The notes under the pieces are model-generated. The model worked only from the letters and a program-made list of their open reading frames with translations, was not told the origin of the DNA and searched no databases. A DNA stretch of 64,000 bases from assembly GCF_019278525.1 (NCBI RefSeq), contig NZ_CP058986.1:744001-808000 (forward strand). Reading direction: 5' to 3'. The stretch comes from Polaribacter sp. HaHaR_3_91 (GTDB taxonomy: Bacteria > Bacteroidota > Bacteroidia > Flavobacteriales > Flavobacteriaceae). Position numbers and translations under genes: made by a program. Shown here piece after piece: positions 53,284 to 63,200 of this stretch (positions are counted from its first letter, which is position 1; every line of letters begins with the position of its first letter).

Positions 53284-56200
53284 TTAGTCTATAATTATTT
53301 TTTTAGAAACTGATTTTCCTTCAGCAGTAACTTTTACAAGGTAAACTCCTTTAGAAAGACCATTTAAATCTAGAGGGCTATATTTTTCTGAAGATTGGTT
53401 TTCTTTTAATATAGTTTTACCATTAAGATCAAATAAATCAATTTTTAAAGTTCCAGTGTTTATTCCTTTTATTTGTAAGAAGTTATTCTGATTAAAAATC
53501 TGAATTTTTGATACATCATCTGAAATTACACTTAGAGCTTGTGAAGAGATGTGTACATAAAAACGTCCAAAACCACTAGTATCACTACTTAATGTTAATG
53601 TGTGTTTTTCTGTATCGCTTAACTCGTAAGAACTACCAGTCTCTTTATCTTCTAAGAAAATTTTTAATCCTTCTGGTAAATTACTATTTAAAGCAGAAAA
53701 AGTAATTTCTTCATTCGCTTTTCCTTTAAGGTTTAAAGGAACTATTTGATTTTCGTAATCGTTATTAGGTATAGACTGAATTGTATAATCTTTATCGCTA
53801 GAGTTGTCTAATAATTTAGTTGTTAAGTCAAATGCCGATGAATTAAAATTGATAATATCTTTTCCTGCATCAAATCCTATAGTTGCATCTTCAGAAAAGA
53901 TAATATCTGTATTTACTTTTATAGCTCCTTTTGCAACATATAGTTTTACAAAAGGTGTTGTTTCCGTAGTTTTACTAAAAGTATGATTACCTGTTAATGA
54001 TGTTTTAGTACCTAAATAAGCATTGTTAAAAGTAACTATTTCATCAGTTCCAGATGGTTTCATTTTTATAAAGAATCCTTGCCCTGGAGCCAATACTTTT
54101 AAATCTGCAGAAGCATCATTTGTAAAAGCAACATATTTTTCTTGGCTATTTTCCCAAACATATACTGCTGGCGCATCAACTGCAAGTTTTGTTGTGTTTT
54201 CTAAAATAAAGTTTCCTGTAGCTTCTTTATTTGCTGGGTAATATGCTGTAAAAGGATTACCAACTGTAACCCATTTGTTATGCGTGGCATCTATATTTAA
54301 AGAACTTGTTTGTATAGTACCTGTAAAAGTAACTTCACCATCTGTTCCTTTAGACATAGAATATCCAATACCTTTTTCGAACTCTACATCTGCATCAATG
54401 TTTACATCAAAATATTCCCATTTTTCACTGGTTGCATTTACATCATTATATTTAGCAATTGCATATCTGTTTGGATCTGTGCCAGTATCTGTATTCTTTC
54501 TGATATCATTATTTGCATCTAAAGCAAAATCTTTTACTTTTTGTCCTGTAACGGGTGGTGTAACAAGACTCCATTTAGAAGCTAATAAACCACCTCTAAC
54601 ATAGGTTACTTTACCTGTGCTATTTCCTTTTGCAATTAATACACCACTATTATCTGTATCAGAATATATGTATATACCGCTATTTGTAGAATGAGAATCA
54701 ACATCATTTTCAACTGTTAAGTCAGCATTTTTTTCAATATTTAAATAACCACCGTCTGCAATTTCTAAAGATTTTGCAACGGCACTATTAGAATCTAAAG
54801 TTACCTCTTCGGATGTTTTTATAAAAACATCATCTGCAGTTGTTGGTAAAGTTTTACCTTCCCAACTAGAAGTGTCTGACCAATATACGTTTGCAGGAAT
54901 TGTATTATCAAAATATTTTTGGTCATTATATACCCACATACCTCTACCAAATGTACCAACATAAATGTTTCCGTTATTCGGACTTATCTTAATATCACTA
55001 ATTCTTACATTTGGTAAATCGGTACCTAATTTAGACCAGTTGGTAGTAGAATTGTCGGTAAAATAAACACCTATTTCTGTAGCTAAATAAATAGTTTCAT
55101 TATTTTTATTTGGATCTAAAATAACTTTAAACATGATGATATTAGGTAGGTCACCACTAATATTTGTCCAAGTATCTCCGTTATTTATACTTTTATACAC
55201 TTTATTTCCTGCACTGTAACTTTTTACTGTTGCATATACTGTGTTTGTATTAGGTACAGCGTATACGCTATTAATCTTAACACCACTTGGGCTTGCTATG
55301 GTAGACCAAGTTGCACCGTCATCTACACTTCTTTTAAGTGTTGAAATTTCTGCAATTTCTCCAATTGCGAATATTCTAACAACAGCATTATTAAGAGAAA
55401 CGTCTAAAAATTCTGTTTTTGTTAACCCTGAGCCAAGTGCTGTAAAAGTATCCGAAGCTCCATCATTATAATCAAGGTCCACATCACCACCTTTATCTGT
55501 AGTTCTTTTTACATCTCCATGACCTACATAAATGATGTTAGCATCTGTTGGATGCGTAGCTATAGGAGAAATAAATGCCGCATTTGCTGCATCTGACTTA
55601 AGAATTTTGATAGCTGAAGCGTAACCATTTGCATAGCCATCATCAGTTCTACTTAATTGGCCATTAGTACCCCCTAAATATCTAATATTAGGTTCAGCTA
55701 TATCAATAGCAGTTCCTGTTCCGTCTCCTGCAACAGCTGCAACCCATTTTTGTTCTCCGCCTTGTAAAACTTTAGAAAAACCATCATTATCTTGGTTTGC
55801 CATCATATAATCATCGCCATTTAAACCATGAGTAATTGCAATATTATAAGATTGTGTTATAATTAATCCGCTAGAAATATCAGGGAAATCTGCATCTGAA
55901 GTTGGTGAAAAAGACCCCATTCTTAGTCCTGCATCATTTCCATTGATAATATGAGAATTATCTGTAAATAAGAAAAAGTGATGATCTGCATGTACGTGAA
56001 TTTGACCAGCAGGTAGTGGATTTGAATATGCATTTAAAACAGGAGTAAAGGTATCTCCATTATCTGTAGATTTCCATCCTTGTACACCACCTACCATTAA
56101 ATTATTTGGGTCTGTTGGAGAAAGTGCGATACATTGTATATACCCATGTTGAGAATCAAATGGTGTGTCAGTACCAAAAATTTTTGCTGTAACGTTAGTA

Positions 56201-57342
56201 GATTTTGCTATATCTGCCGCAGTATCATCAAAGTCAAAATAATATTTTCTAAAAACCCCGTCTTGATTAATACCATAAAAATAATCGTTATCTGCCGGAG
56301 AAGCGGCGATTCTTAATATTTTTGAGCTATCACCACCTGGAAAAGCAGGATGTACTTTAAAGTTATTTCCACCATCTGTAGAATAATAAATTGCATCCCA
56401 ATAATCTGATACCACAATTTTGTTTGCATCATTTGGGTCAAAAACCATTGATTGGAATTTGGCTTCGTAAGCAATTGGGGTAGAACCATTACTTGTAACA
56501 GTCATGTTAGTCCAAGTTGCCCCACTATCTGTAGATTTTTTTATCTCAGAGTTTGTTAATGCAAATATTGTGGAGGTGGAACCAGGTGCAAAGGCTATAT
56601 CTCTTATATATTCATTTTCAGATAAAGAAAAAGTAAGTCCGGTTGGTAGCCAAATTTCTCCTGCATCTGTAGACTTAAATAAACCTATAGAACTAACATG
56701 TTGACTATCTCTATCTCCGGTTGCCATATAGAGAATATTTGTATTTGTTGGATCTATTAAAATATCTGTAACCCCCATACCAGCAAGATTATCCGTTTTT
56801 GGAGACCAAGTAGCACCACCATCTGTAGTTTTCCATAACCCACCAGAAGGAGTACCTACATACATAATCATAGGATTATTAGGGTCTAAAGCGTTTGGGT
56901 CTACAGCTACAACATCAACTCTACCAGGACCAGGGTAATCGAAATTACCATTTTTTTCTACAATTTTTGTTGGACCAATTTGTGTCCAAGGTTTTACAGT
57001 AGAAGAAGATCTTGCTAGTGTGTTAGCCTTGTTTTCTAATAAATTTAAATAGTCTTGTTTGTTTACTGCTTCTTTAGGAAAAGTACCGTCTGCATTTACT
57101 CTATCTTTCCAAATCCAAACCCAACGTTCAAATTGTTTTTTTTCTTTTTTCTCTAATCGAGTTTCGGCTTTTTTAGCGTATTTACTTTTTTCTATAAACT
57201 GCTTTCTTGTTTTATTTACAATTTCAAAGAAATTACTATTTTCTTTTAAAGCTTCTTTTTTATAATTTATTGTTTGTGCTTTTACCTGAAAGCAACCAAT
57301 AAAAAATAAAGTAAAATAAACGATGTGTAATGTATTTTTCAT
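53284..57342 (-). CDS. Large T9SS-secreted sortilin/VPS10-type beta-propeller protein
   Basis: 1352 residues. Signal peptide (MKNTLHIVYFTLFFIGCFQVKA), helical region with Lys/Glu (~30-75), then a long run of BNR/sortilin-type propeller blades at ~115-830 with repeated 'TTDGGATW' and 'STDGG(N)' motifs (VGTPSGGLWKTTDGGATWSP, LFKSTDAGEIW, IKKSTDSGATWTNM, YYSTDGGNNF). Next come beta-sandwich and surface-layer-like parts (~830-1260) and a C-terminal T9SS type A sorting domain (TLKIDLFDLNGKTILKENQ... GLSKGVYLVKVTAEGKSVSKKIIID). Function is unknown; such proteins may bind or degrade large substrates at the cell surface. Confidence 0.88.
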   Translation of the reverse strand: MKNTLHIVYFTLFFIGCFQVKAQTINYKKEALKENSNFFEIVNKTRKQFIEKSKYAKKAETRLEKKEKKQFERWVWIWKDRVNADGTFPKEAVNKQDYLNLLENKANTLARSSSTVKPWTQIGPTKIVEKNGNFDYPGPGRVDVVAVDPNALDPNNPMIMYVGTPSGGLWKTTDGGATWSPKTDNLAGMGVTDILIDPTNTNILYMATGDRDSQHVSSIGLFKSTDAGEIWLPTGLTFSLSENEYIRDIAFAPGSTSTIFALTNSEIKKSTDSGATWTNMTVTSNGSTPIAYEAKFQSMVFDPNDANKIVVSDYWDAIYYSTDGGNNFKVHPAFPGGDSSKILRIAASPADNDYFYGINQDGVFRKYYFDFDDTAADIAKSTNVTAKIFGTDTPFDSQHGYIQCIALSPTDPNNLMVGGVQGWKSTDNGDTFTPVLNAYSNPLPAGQIHVHADHHFFLFTDNSHIINGNDAGLRMGSFSPTSDADFPDISSGLIITQSYNIAITHGLNGDDYMMANQDNDGFSKVLQGGEQKWVAAVAGDGTGTAIDIAEPNIRYLGGTNGQLSRTDDGYANGYASAIKILKSDAANAAFISPIATHPTDANIIYVGHGDVKRTTDKGGDVDLDYNDGASDTFTALGSGLTKTEFLDVSLNNAVVRIFAIGEIAEISTLKRSVDDGATWSTIASPSGVKINSVYAVPNTNTVYATVKSYSAGNKVYKSINNGDTWTNISGDLPNIIMFKVILDPNKNNETIYLATEIGVYFTDNSTTNWSKLGTDLPNVRISDIKISPNNGNIYVGTFGRGMWVYNDQKYFDNTIPANVYWSDTSSWEGKTLPTTADDVFIKTSEEVTLDSNSAVAKSLEIADGGYLNIEKNADLTVENDVDSHSTNSGIYIYSDTDNSGVLIAKGNSTGKVTYVRGGLLASKWSLVTPPVTGQKVKDFALDANNDIRKNTDTGTDPNRYAIAKYNDVNATSEKWEYFDVNIDADVEFEKGIGYSMSKGTDGEVTFTGTIQTSSLNIDATHNKWVTVGNPFTAYYPANKEATGNFILENTTKLAVDAPAVYVWENSQEKYVAFTNDASADLKVLAPGQGFFIKMKPSGTDEIVTFNNAYLGTKTSLTGNHTFSKTTETTPFVKLYVAKGAIKVNTDIIFSEDATIGFDAGKDIINFNSSAFDLTTKLLDNSSDKDYTIQSIPNNDYENQIVPLNLKGKANEEITFSALNSNLPEGLKIFLEDKETGSSYELSDTEKHTLTLSSDTSGFGRFYVHISSQALSVISDDVSKIQIFNQNNFLQIKGINTGTLKIDLFDLNGKTILKENQSSEKYSPLDLNGLSKGVYLVKVTAEGKSVSKKIIID

Positions 57343-58236
57343 GTTTTATTTAATGTTAAAAGTATGTTAATACAAATATCATATTTTTTTAATTTAAAAA
57401 CATTCAGGTTCAATAAATAAAACTACGCACAAGCTACGCACTTTGGTATCATGCTCTTTAGTTGTTATTTAATTAGAGGGTATTTAAGTTGGGGGTTCCT
57501 TTTTTTCTTGAAGTGTGTTGTGCTAGTCAGTATTAATAATTGGGATATTTTTTATATCGTTAATTGTAACAATAGTACTATGTTTTATTTAAAAGCACTT
57601 AAATTAGATAAAACCAGTAGTAGTAATTGTTAATGTTTTTCCCTCGATCAAAAGGAAGACATTAGCCAAACATAGTCCCCCAACTACTTTCAGCTACAAT
57701 AATTGTAAAATTACTTACTACTGGTAAAATTTTATTAGATAGAGTTAATTCTGCTTTATTAGTAATTTGTATTACCTAACTCATCAATATTTATTTACAT
57801 CATACATTTCTGTACTTGTTAAAATAATGTCTTCATGAATTCAGTTTTGATGTGCTCTACGTTTTGGTAAATGTATATCGAATCAACTATTTTTAGATCA
57901 ACTATTGGGTAAAAAGTTAAACGTTTATTTGCGATCACAAATTATTCTCTAAAAGTATTTTTGTCTCATTAAAGAATCAATCATGTTTTTAAAATAGGGA
58001 ATTAATTAAAAGTACAAATATGGATAAGTTTAAAAGAATAGTTCTTGTTTTATACTACTCACTAACTACGCACATTAATAATAAAATTAACGTTGGTTTT
58101 ATAGCATTTTTATAAAATATTGCCATAGAACTTCTTATCTTTCTTTTTAGGTTAAAGTTATTAATTGCTATGGTTGTTAATGAAACTTTACTATTTTTGT
58201 TTATTATCCTAACAAATTTTAAAGTCTCCGCTTATT
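57343..58236. other. Long divergent intergenic region with repeated CTACGCAC words
   Basis: 894 bases between the divergent sortilin-type and TPR-LuxR genes. It holds CTACGCAC at 57423-57430, 57434-57441 and 58066-58073 (twice as the longer AACTACGCACA), and two GTTGGGGG words (57487-57499, and inverted at 57674-57684). I find no convincing ORF; a 60-codon frame at 57451 is Cys/Phe-rich and not gene-like. Confidence 0.7.
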
Positions 58237-59832
58237 TTGATTAAAAATAATAATAACAGCATTTTTAAGCTGATAATCTTTTTTCTAAGCATAAATTTTT
58301 ATGCACAGGAATCTGGGGATATTTATTTAAAATATATAGATTCTGCGAGTAATAGAATAGATAATTACCCAAGAATAGCTGAGCAATTTTTAGATTCTAT
58401 CCCTAATCCTTTAGAAAAAAATATTAAGGGTAAACTTGCAGATTATTATCATCTTAAAGCAGTTTTAAGTAGTTACTTAAATAGGAGTGCCGAAGTTTAT
58501 CATTATAATATTCTTGGACTAAAATATGCAGAATTAGAGAAGAATTATAAGTTAGCAGGTACAGCTAGTATAGAGTTGTTCTATAATTTGTATATCGTAA
58601 AAAAAGATACTACAGCTCTAAACTATCTTAAAAAAGCAGAAAAATTCTATACAATTGTTAAGGATAAATATGGTTTGATAGATGTGATGCAAATGAAAGC
58701 ATATACTGAACTGTATAATAACAATTATAAAAAAAGTAACGATTTAATTCTTGCCAAGTTAGATTATTATAAGTCGATAAAAGAGGATTCTTTTTATCAA
58801 TTATATGCTTTATTTATGCTTATAACTAATTTTGTAGATTTAAATGATGACGCAAATATTAAAAAATATTATACAGATTTTAAAACTTTAGAGAACGATA
58901 CTACCCTTACAAAATATCTTTATAACATACATGATGTTACCTTAAATATAAGTTTTTCTGATCTATTTTTGAGAAGAAAACAGTTAGATTCTGCTGCTAT
59001 TTATTTAAAAAAGGTGGATGGTATGCGATCTTATATGAATAATTTTGATAAAGAAAATCAGTTTAAAAACTATATAGCCTATTACGATGAATTAGAGGAT
59101 ACACAAAATAAAAACAATTATATAGATTCCCTTAAAAATCATAATCAGAATTTAATAAGTGAAAATATCGACGCCAGTTTTAATATCAATGAATCTTTTT
59201 TAGAAAATTCTAGAATTTTAGAAGTAGAAACCAAGAAAAACTTTTTAAATAGAAATTGGATTGCATTTTTAGTTACTCTTTTAGTAGTAGGTGTTGTTTT
59301 TGTTTTTGTAAAATATAAGAGTCTAAAAAGAGTTTTAAAAGATTTTTCTAAACGGAGAAGAGAATATTCTCTAATTGAGAATAATCATGATAAATTAAAG
59401 TTGAAAGTTAAAGGCTTAGAAAACTATATCGTAGATTTAAAGAAGGAAATTAAAAGCATTTCTTCAATTACAAATATAGATGACCAAAGAAATAAAATTA
59501 AAAGCCTTCATAAAGATATTCATCATAGTTCTTCTGTTCTTTTAGTAAAAGGCGAAGATCATTTAGATTTAATAAATAACCTTAATGCAGAGTTTTTTAA
59601 TCAAATGTCTATAAAACACCCAGAGTTAAACCCTTCTGAAGTGATTATATGTTACTATCTATTTATGGGCTTTAAAACGAAAGAGATTAGTGTTTTCTTA
59701 AACACTTCTGTTAGATCTGTAGAGAGTAAAAGATATCGAATTACAAATAAGTTAGGTATTAAAAAAGAAGATTTTAAATTAGTAGATTATTTAAAAGAAA
59801 CCTTTAAGGATACCACTTCTTTTTCCTCATAA
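58237..59832 (+). CDS. TPR-LuxR membrane-anchored transcriptional regulator
   Basis: 531 residues. Signal-like N-terminus (FKLIIFFLSINFYAQ), a TPR-like periplasmic region of helical repeats (~25-320; KYAELEKNYKLAGTASIELFYNL, TALNYLKKAEKFYTIVKDKYG), one TM helix at ~340-360 (WIAFLVTLLVVGVVFVFV), a coiled coil (~365-420), and a C-terminal LuxR-type HTH (LNPSEVIICYYLFMGFKTKEISVFLNTSVRSVESKRYRITNKLG). It resembles SusR/MalT-like flavobacterial regulators that sense outside signals. The start codon is TTG (58237): an in-frame stop lies at 58210 and no ATG precedes the signal sequence. Confidence 0.85.
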   Translation: MIKNNNNSIFKLIIFFLSINFYAQESGDIYLKYIDSASNRIDNYPRIAEQFLDSIPNPLEKNIKGKLADYYHLKAVLSSYLNRSAEVYHYNILGLKYAELEKNYKLAGTASIELFYNLYIVKKDTTALNYLKKAEKFYTIVKDKYGLIDVMQMKAYTELYNNNYKKSNDLILAKLDYYKSIKEDSFYQLYALFMLITNFVDLNDDANIKKYYTDFKTLENDTTLTKYLYNIHDVTLNISFSDLFLRRKQLDSAAIYLKKVDGMRSYMNNFDKENQFKNYIAYYDELEDTQNKNNYIDSLKNHNQNLISENIDASFNINESFLENSRILEVETKKNFLNRNWIAFLVTLLVVGVVFVFVKYKSLKRVLKDFSKRRREYSLIENNHDKLKLKVKGLENYIVDLKKEIKSISSITNIDDQRNKIKSLHKDIHHSSSVLLVKGEDHLDLINNLNAEFFNQMSIKHPELNPSEVIICYYLFMGFKTKEISVFLNTSVRSVESKRYRITNKLGIKKEDFKLVDYLKETFKDTTSFSS

Positions 59833-60130
59833 AATTAAGAGTATTAACATCTAATTAGAATTGGTTTCTCTATTGATAGAAGCTAACTGTATGGAAATAG
59901 CTATTATATACTGATCCTTTTTAATTAAATTCTTTAAAATATAATAATATATTGTCAGATTACATCTCTATATCGTATAATTTTGTAGATAATTTATAAT
60001 AGTAGCGGTTGGGTTACATTCTAAAAAAATAGCCTAGAATTTTATAATGTGTAGGATTACGATTCAGAAAAGAACTTTTATAGTTGGGGTTAATAGAAAC
60101 TTATATTACCATTAAAAACTTCCTAATAAT
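59833..60130. other. Intergenic region, no gene recognised
   Basis: Nearly 300 bases of AT-rich sequence after the TPR-LuxR gene. One TAGTTGGGGT word at 60081-60090 recalls the GTTGGGGG words of the divergent region. No ORF of note. Confidence 0.5.
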
Positions 60131-60166
60131 AAAAAACTCTAAAGATTATTATCTTTAGAGTTTTTT
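60131..60166 (-). terminator. Terminator of the giant T9SS protein gene
   Basis: AAAACTCTAAAGAT and ATCTTTAGAGTTTT arms with a four-base loop. Confidence 0.9.
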
Positions 60167-60211
60167 ATTAAATCTATACCTCATTTTTTAACTAGAGGCA
60201 TGGGATGTTTA

Positions 60212-63200
60212 TTATTCAATTACTACTTTCTTATTGATTGCTCCTTTATCTGTGTTCATTTTAACAATGTAAATACCAGTTGGTATTTGTTTTTTGATGT
60301 CTAATTGGTAAGTAGATTTTTGTTCGTTAATATTCCAAGTACTTACTTTTTTACCAAGAATATCAAATAACTCTACTTTTTGAATATTCACCTCTTGATT
60401 TTTAGAAATTACAATTTTGTTATTGTCGTTATCTGCATAAATATTGGTTTGTCCAGCAAGTAGATCTTCTTCTACACCAAGTACACTGTCTTCTGCCGCT
60501 TCAAAAGCCAAAACAAACCTGTCTGTGTATGTACCTGCTTCTAATTGATATGCTGTACTAACATCATTTATTAGCTGTGTTTTACCTGTTAATTTGTCTT
60601 TAATGTATACATTTTGATTGATGTTGTTTATTTCATCAATACCAATTGTAATAATACTGTTTTCGCTTACAATAACTTCTAGTGGTACTTCTAGTGCATT
60701 CGATATTTCTTGTACTCCAGAAATTACATAACTATTTGTATCATTTGGAAACTTCCAATAGAAATCTGTAGGGTTCACATCATACATTTCAGAGTCATAC
60801 CCTTTTTCATATTCAAAAGAATTTGCTTGATTAAAAGAAATTCCAATTTGACGATGTAAATTGCTTCCTTCATCATTAGAGTAGCTCATTCCTAATTTTA
60901 ATATAGATAGGTTGTTATTAACTGCTTTTAAAGTTGTTTTCTGATCGCTTTTTAAGAATATAGATTCACCAGTTCCTTCTGTTTTATATTCTCTTTGACT
61001 ATTATTAAATTTAATTTGTCCGGTACCAATACCTTCTACAAAGAATCCTTGACCTATTGCAACATAAGGTTCTGGAGATTTGTATAAATTTTCATATTCA
61101 TTACCACCAGAGTTAGCAACACAAGATATAAGGCCGTCATCATCTTGAAATGTTAAATTATTCATATATAATAAACCTGAATCGTTGGTTCCTGTAAAGG
61201 TAATATCACTACCAGCAGGTATACATAATTCAAATGTTATATTACTGTAAAGTAGACCGGTAGAAGGAAAAGTAAACTCTCCTTTATCTACGTTATTAAT
61301 TTTTATATTAAAGGTTTTAGTCAAGAAAGATGCGTAGTTTATTTTTAAAGATTCTACTCCTCTAGGAATATTTGAAAATTTAATAAAATTTCTATCATTT
61401 AAAGAAACGACTGTACCTAAAATATTTAGAATTGATAATTTTTCACCATCTGTATTTGCATCAGGTACATGTTCAGCTTCTAACGTGAAGTCAACAGGAC
61501 CTGTCTCTCCCGTTTTTACTGCTGTTGCCATACTAACGTTCTGAGCAGCATAACCACCAATATATCCTCCAAAATTATGACCAGCAGTTCCTGAAGCATT
61601 CGTTTCTGCTACATGTTGCCAAAAATAAAGTGTTGATATTAAATCGTTATTGTCATCTAAAAATTTTCTTGCATTTAAAGCAGAAGGGAAGGGGTTTCCA
61701 ATTAAATAAGATTGTCCTTCAGTTATCTGTTTTGTTTTAAACTCACCATCATTAGGGGTACCCACAAATGTATAGTTTTGTTCTCTTCCAGGTCCTTTAA
61801 ATGTATAACCATCACCTCTATCTATTGTTCCGCTTTTATATTTATGAGACCAATTTGCTCTTCCGTTACTAGCTGGAGCATACGTGTATACCCAGTAATC
61901 TGCTAAGGAAATACCCGATTCAGTAAAAGAACCATCATATCCACCAACAAAAGTAATTTCTTTAGGTGTATTTGCTGTTGTACCGTCTCTAAGAACAGAT
62001 TCTAAAGAATAGGTTGCCTTATTTAAAGTAGTAACCGGAGAACTCATATAATTATAACGGTATTTACTTGGTACTTCTGAGTTTTGATCTACAAACAATC
62101 TTCCATCACCAGAAACAGTACTAGCATTTTCATGCGTCTGTATCAATTGAGCAGAAGAACCAGATAAACGAATGTCTCCGTCTAACTCTATATCATTTGT
62201 AACTACTAATAATTGATCTGTTACTTTTAACTCATTTGTGTTAAGAACCTTTAATTTTCTAGCACTTAATCGATTATTTTGATGGTTGTAAGACTCATCA
62301 ACTATAACATAACGAGATCTGTCTGGATAACCATTATCCCAAGTACCACCTGTATTTGTGGTAGTTTCCTTAATTCTATGTAAACCTAACAAAGTGTTAG
62401 CTTCAGAATTAGAATTCTCTATTTCTGAGATTAATGGATCTAAAGAGTGTCTTTTTGTACTATTGTCTCCAGTTTCATAACCAGATTGATATGAGTTTAT
62501 TGCATCATCTATAAAAACTACCCATTCACTAGAATCATAATTTTTATTAGGTGCTGTTACTTCATCTATTCTAACAAATGAAGTTTTGTCGGTAATATCA
62601 GAAATTATATCATATCTATTTGCCCATGCATAATTTCCTGTAGCAGAAGAAAGTGTTATAATATCATTTGCTCCGCTGATATCAGTTAATGCGCTGTTTT
62701 CTATAATTGTTGCATCACCTAAATTTGTTATTTCAGAAGTTGTATTGTTTTTAAATAGGACAGATTTACCTACTTTTAACTCAGAATCTACCACAACTTC
62801 TTCAGTTGGTGTTGCTATTGCTAGTGCATCTACCTGAGCTACTGTTTGATTCTTATACAATTGAATTTTAATGGTGTTAGCAGGAATATCTTCTGAACCG
62901 ATATTTGTTATTTCAATCCATCTTTCAGTGCCAAATTGATATACTTGCGTAATCATAACGTCTGCAGCTTCTGGTATGTCCCTATAATCTAGGTTACCAC
63001 TAGTTGGGTTATTTGGATCGAAATTACCATCTGTATCTCCAAAAGAGTTTTCTAAAATAGCTAATGTTGTTACTATGTTATTAGGTGCTATTCCTCCATC
63101 ATTTACTGTAAATCCGTTATTTAGAATGTCTAGGTTATCATCAAATGCATCATTTAAACCATCACCATCTGTATCTAATAATTTACCGCTTGCATCTGTT

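Noticed and set aside
57451..57633. 60-codon frame between the divergent sortilin-type and TPR-LuxR genes
   Set aside because: Composition (Phe/Cys-rich) and lack of promoter or neighbours do not support a gene.
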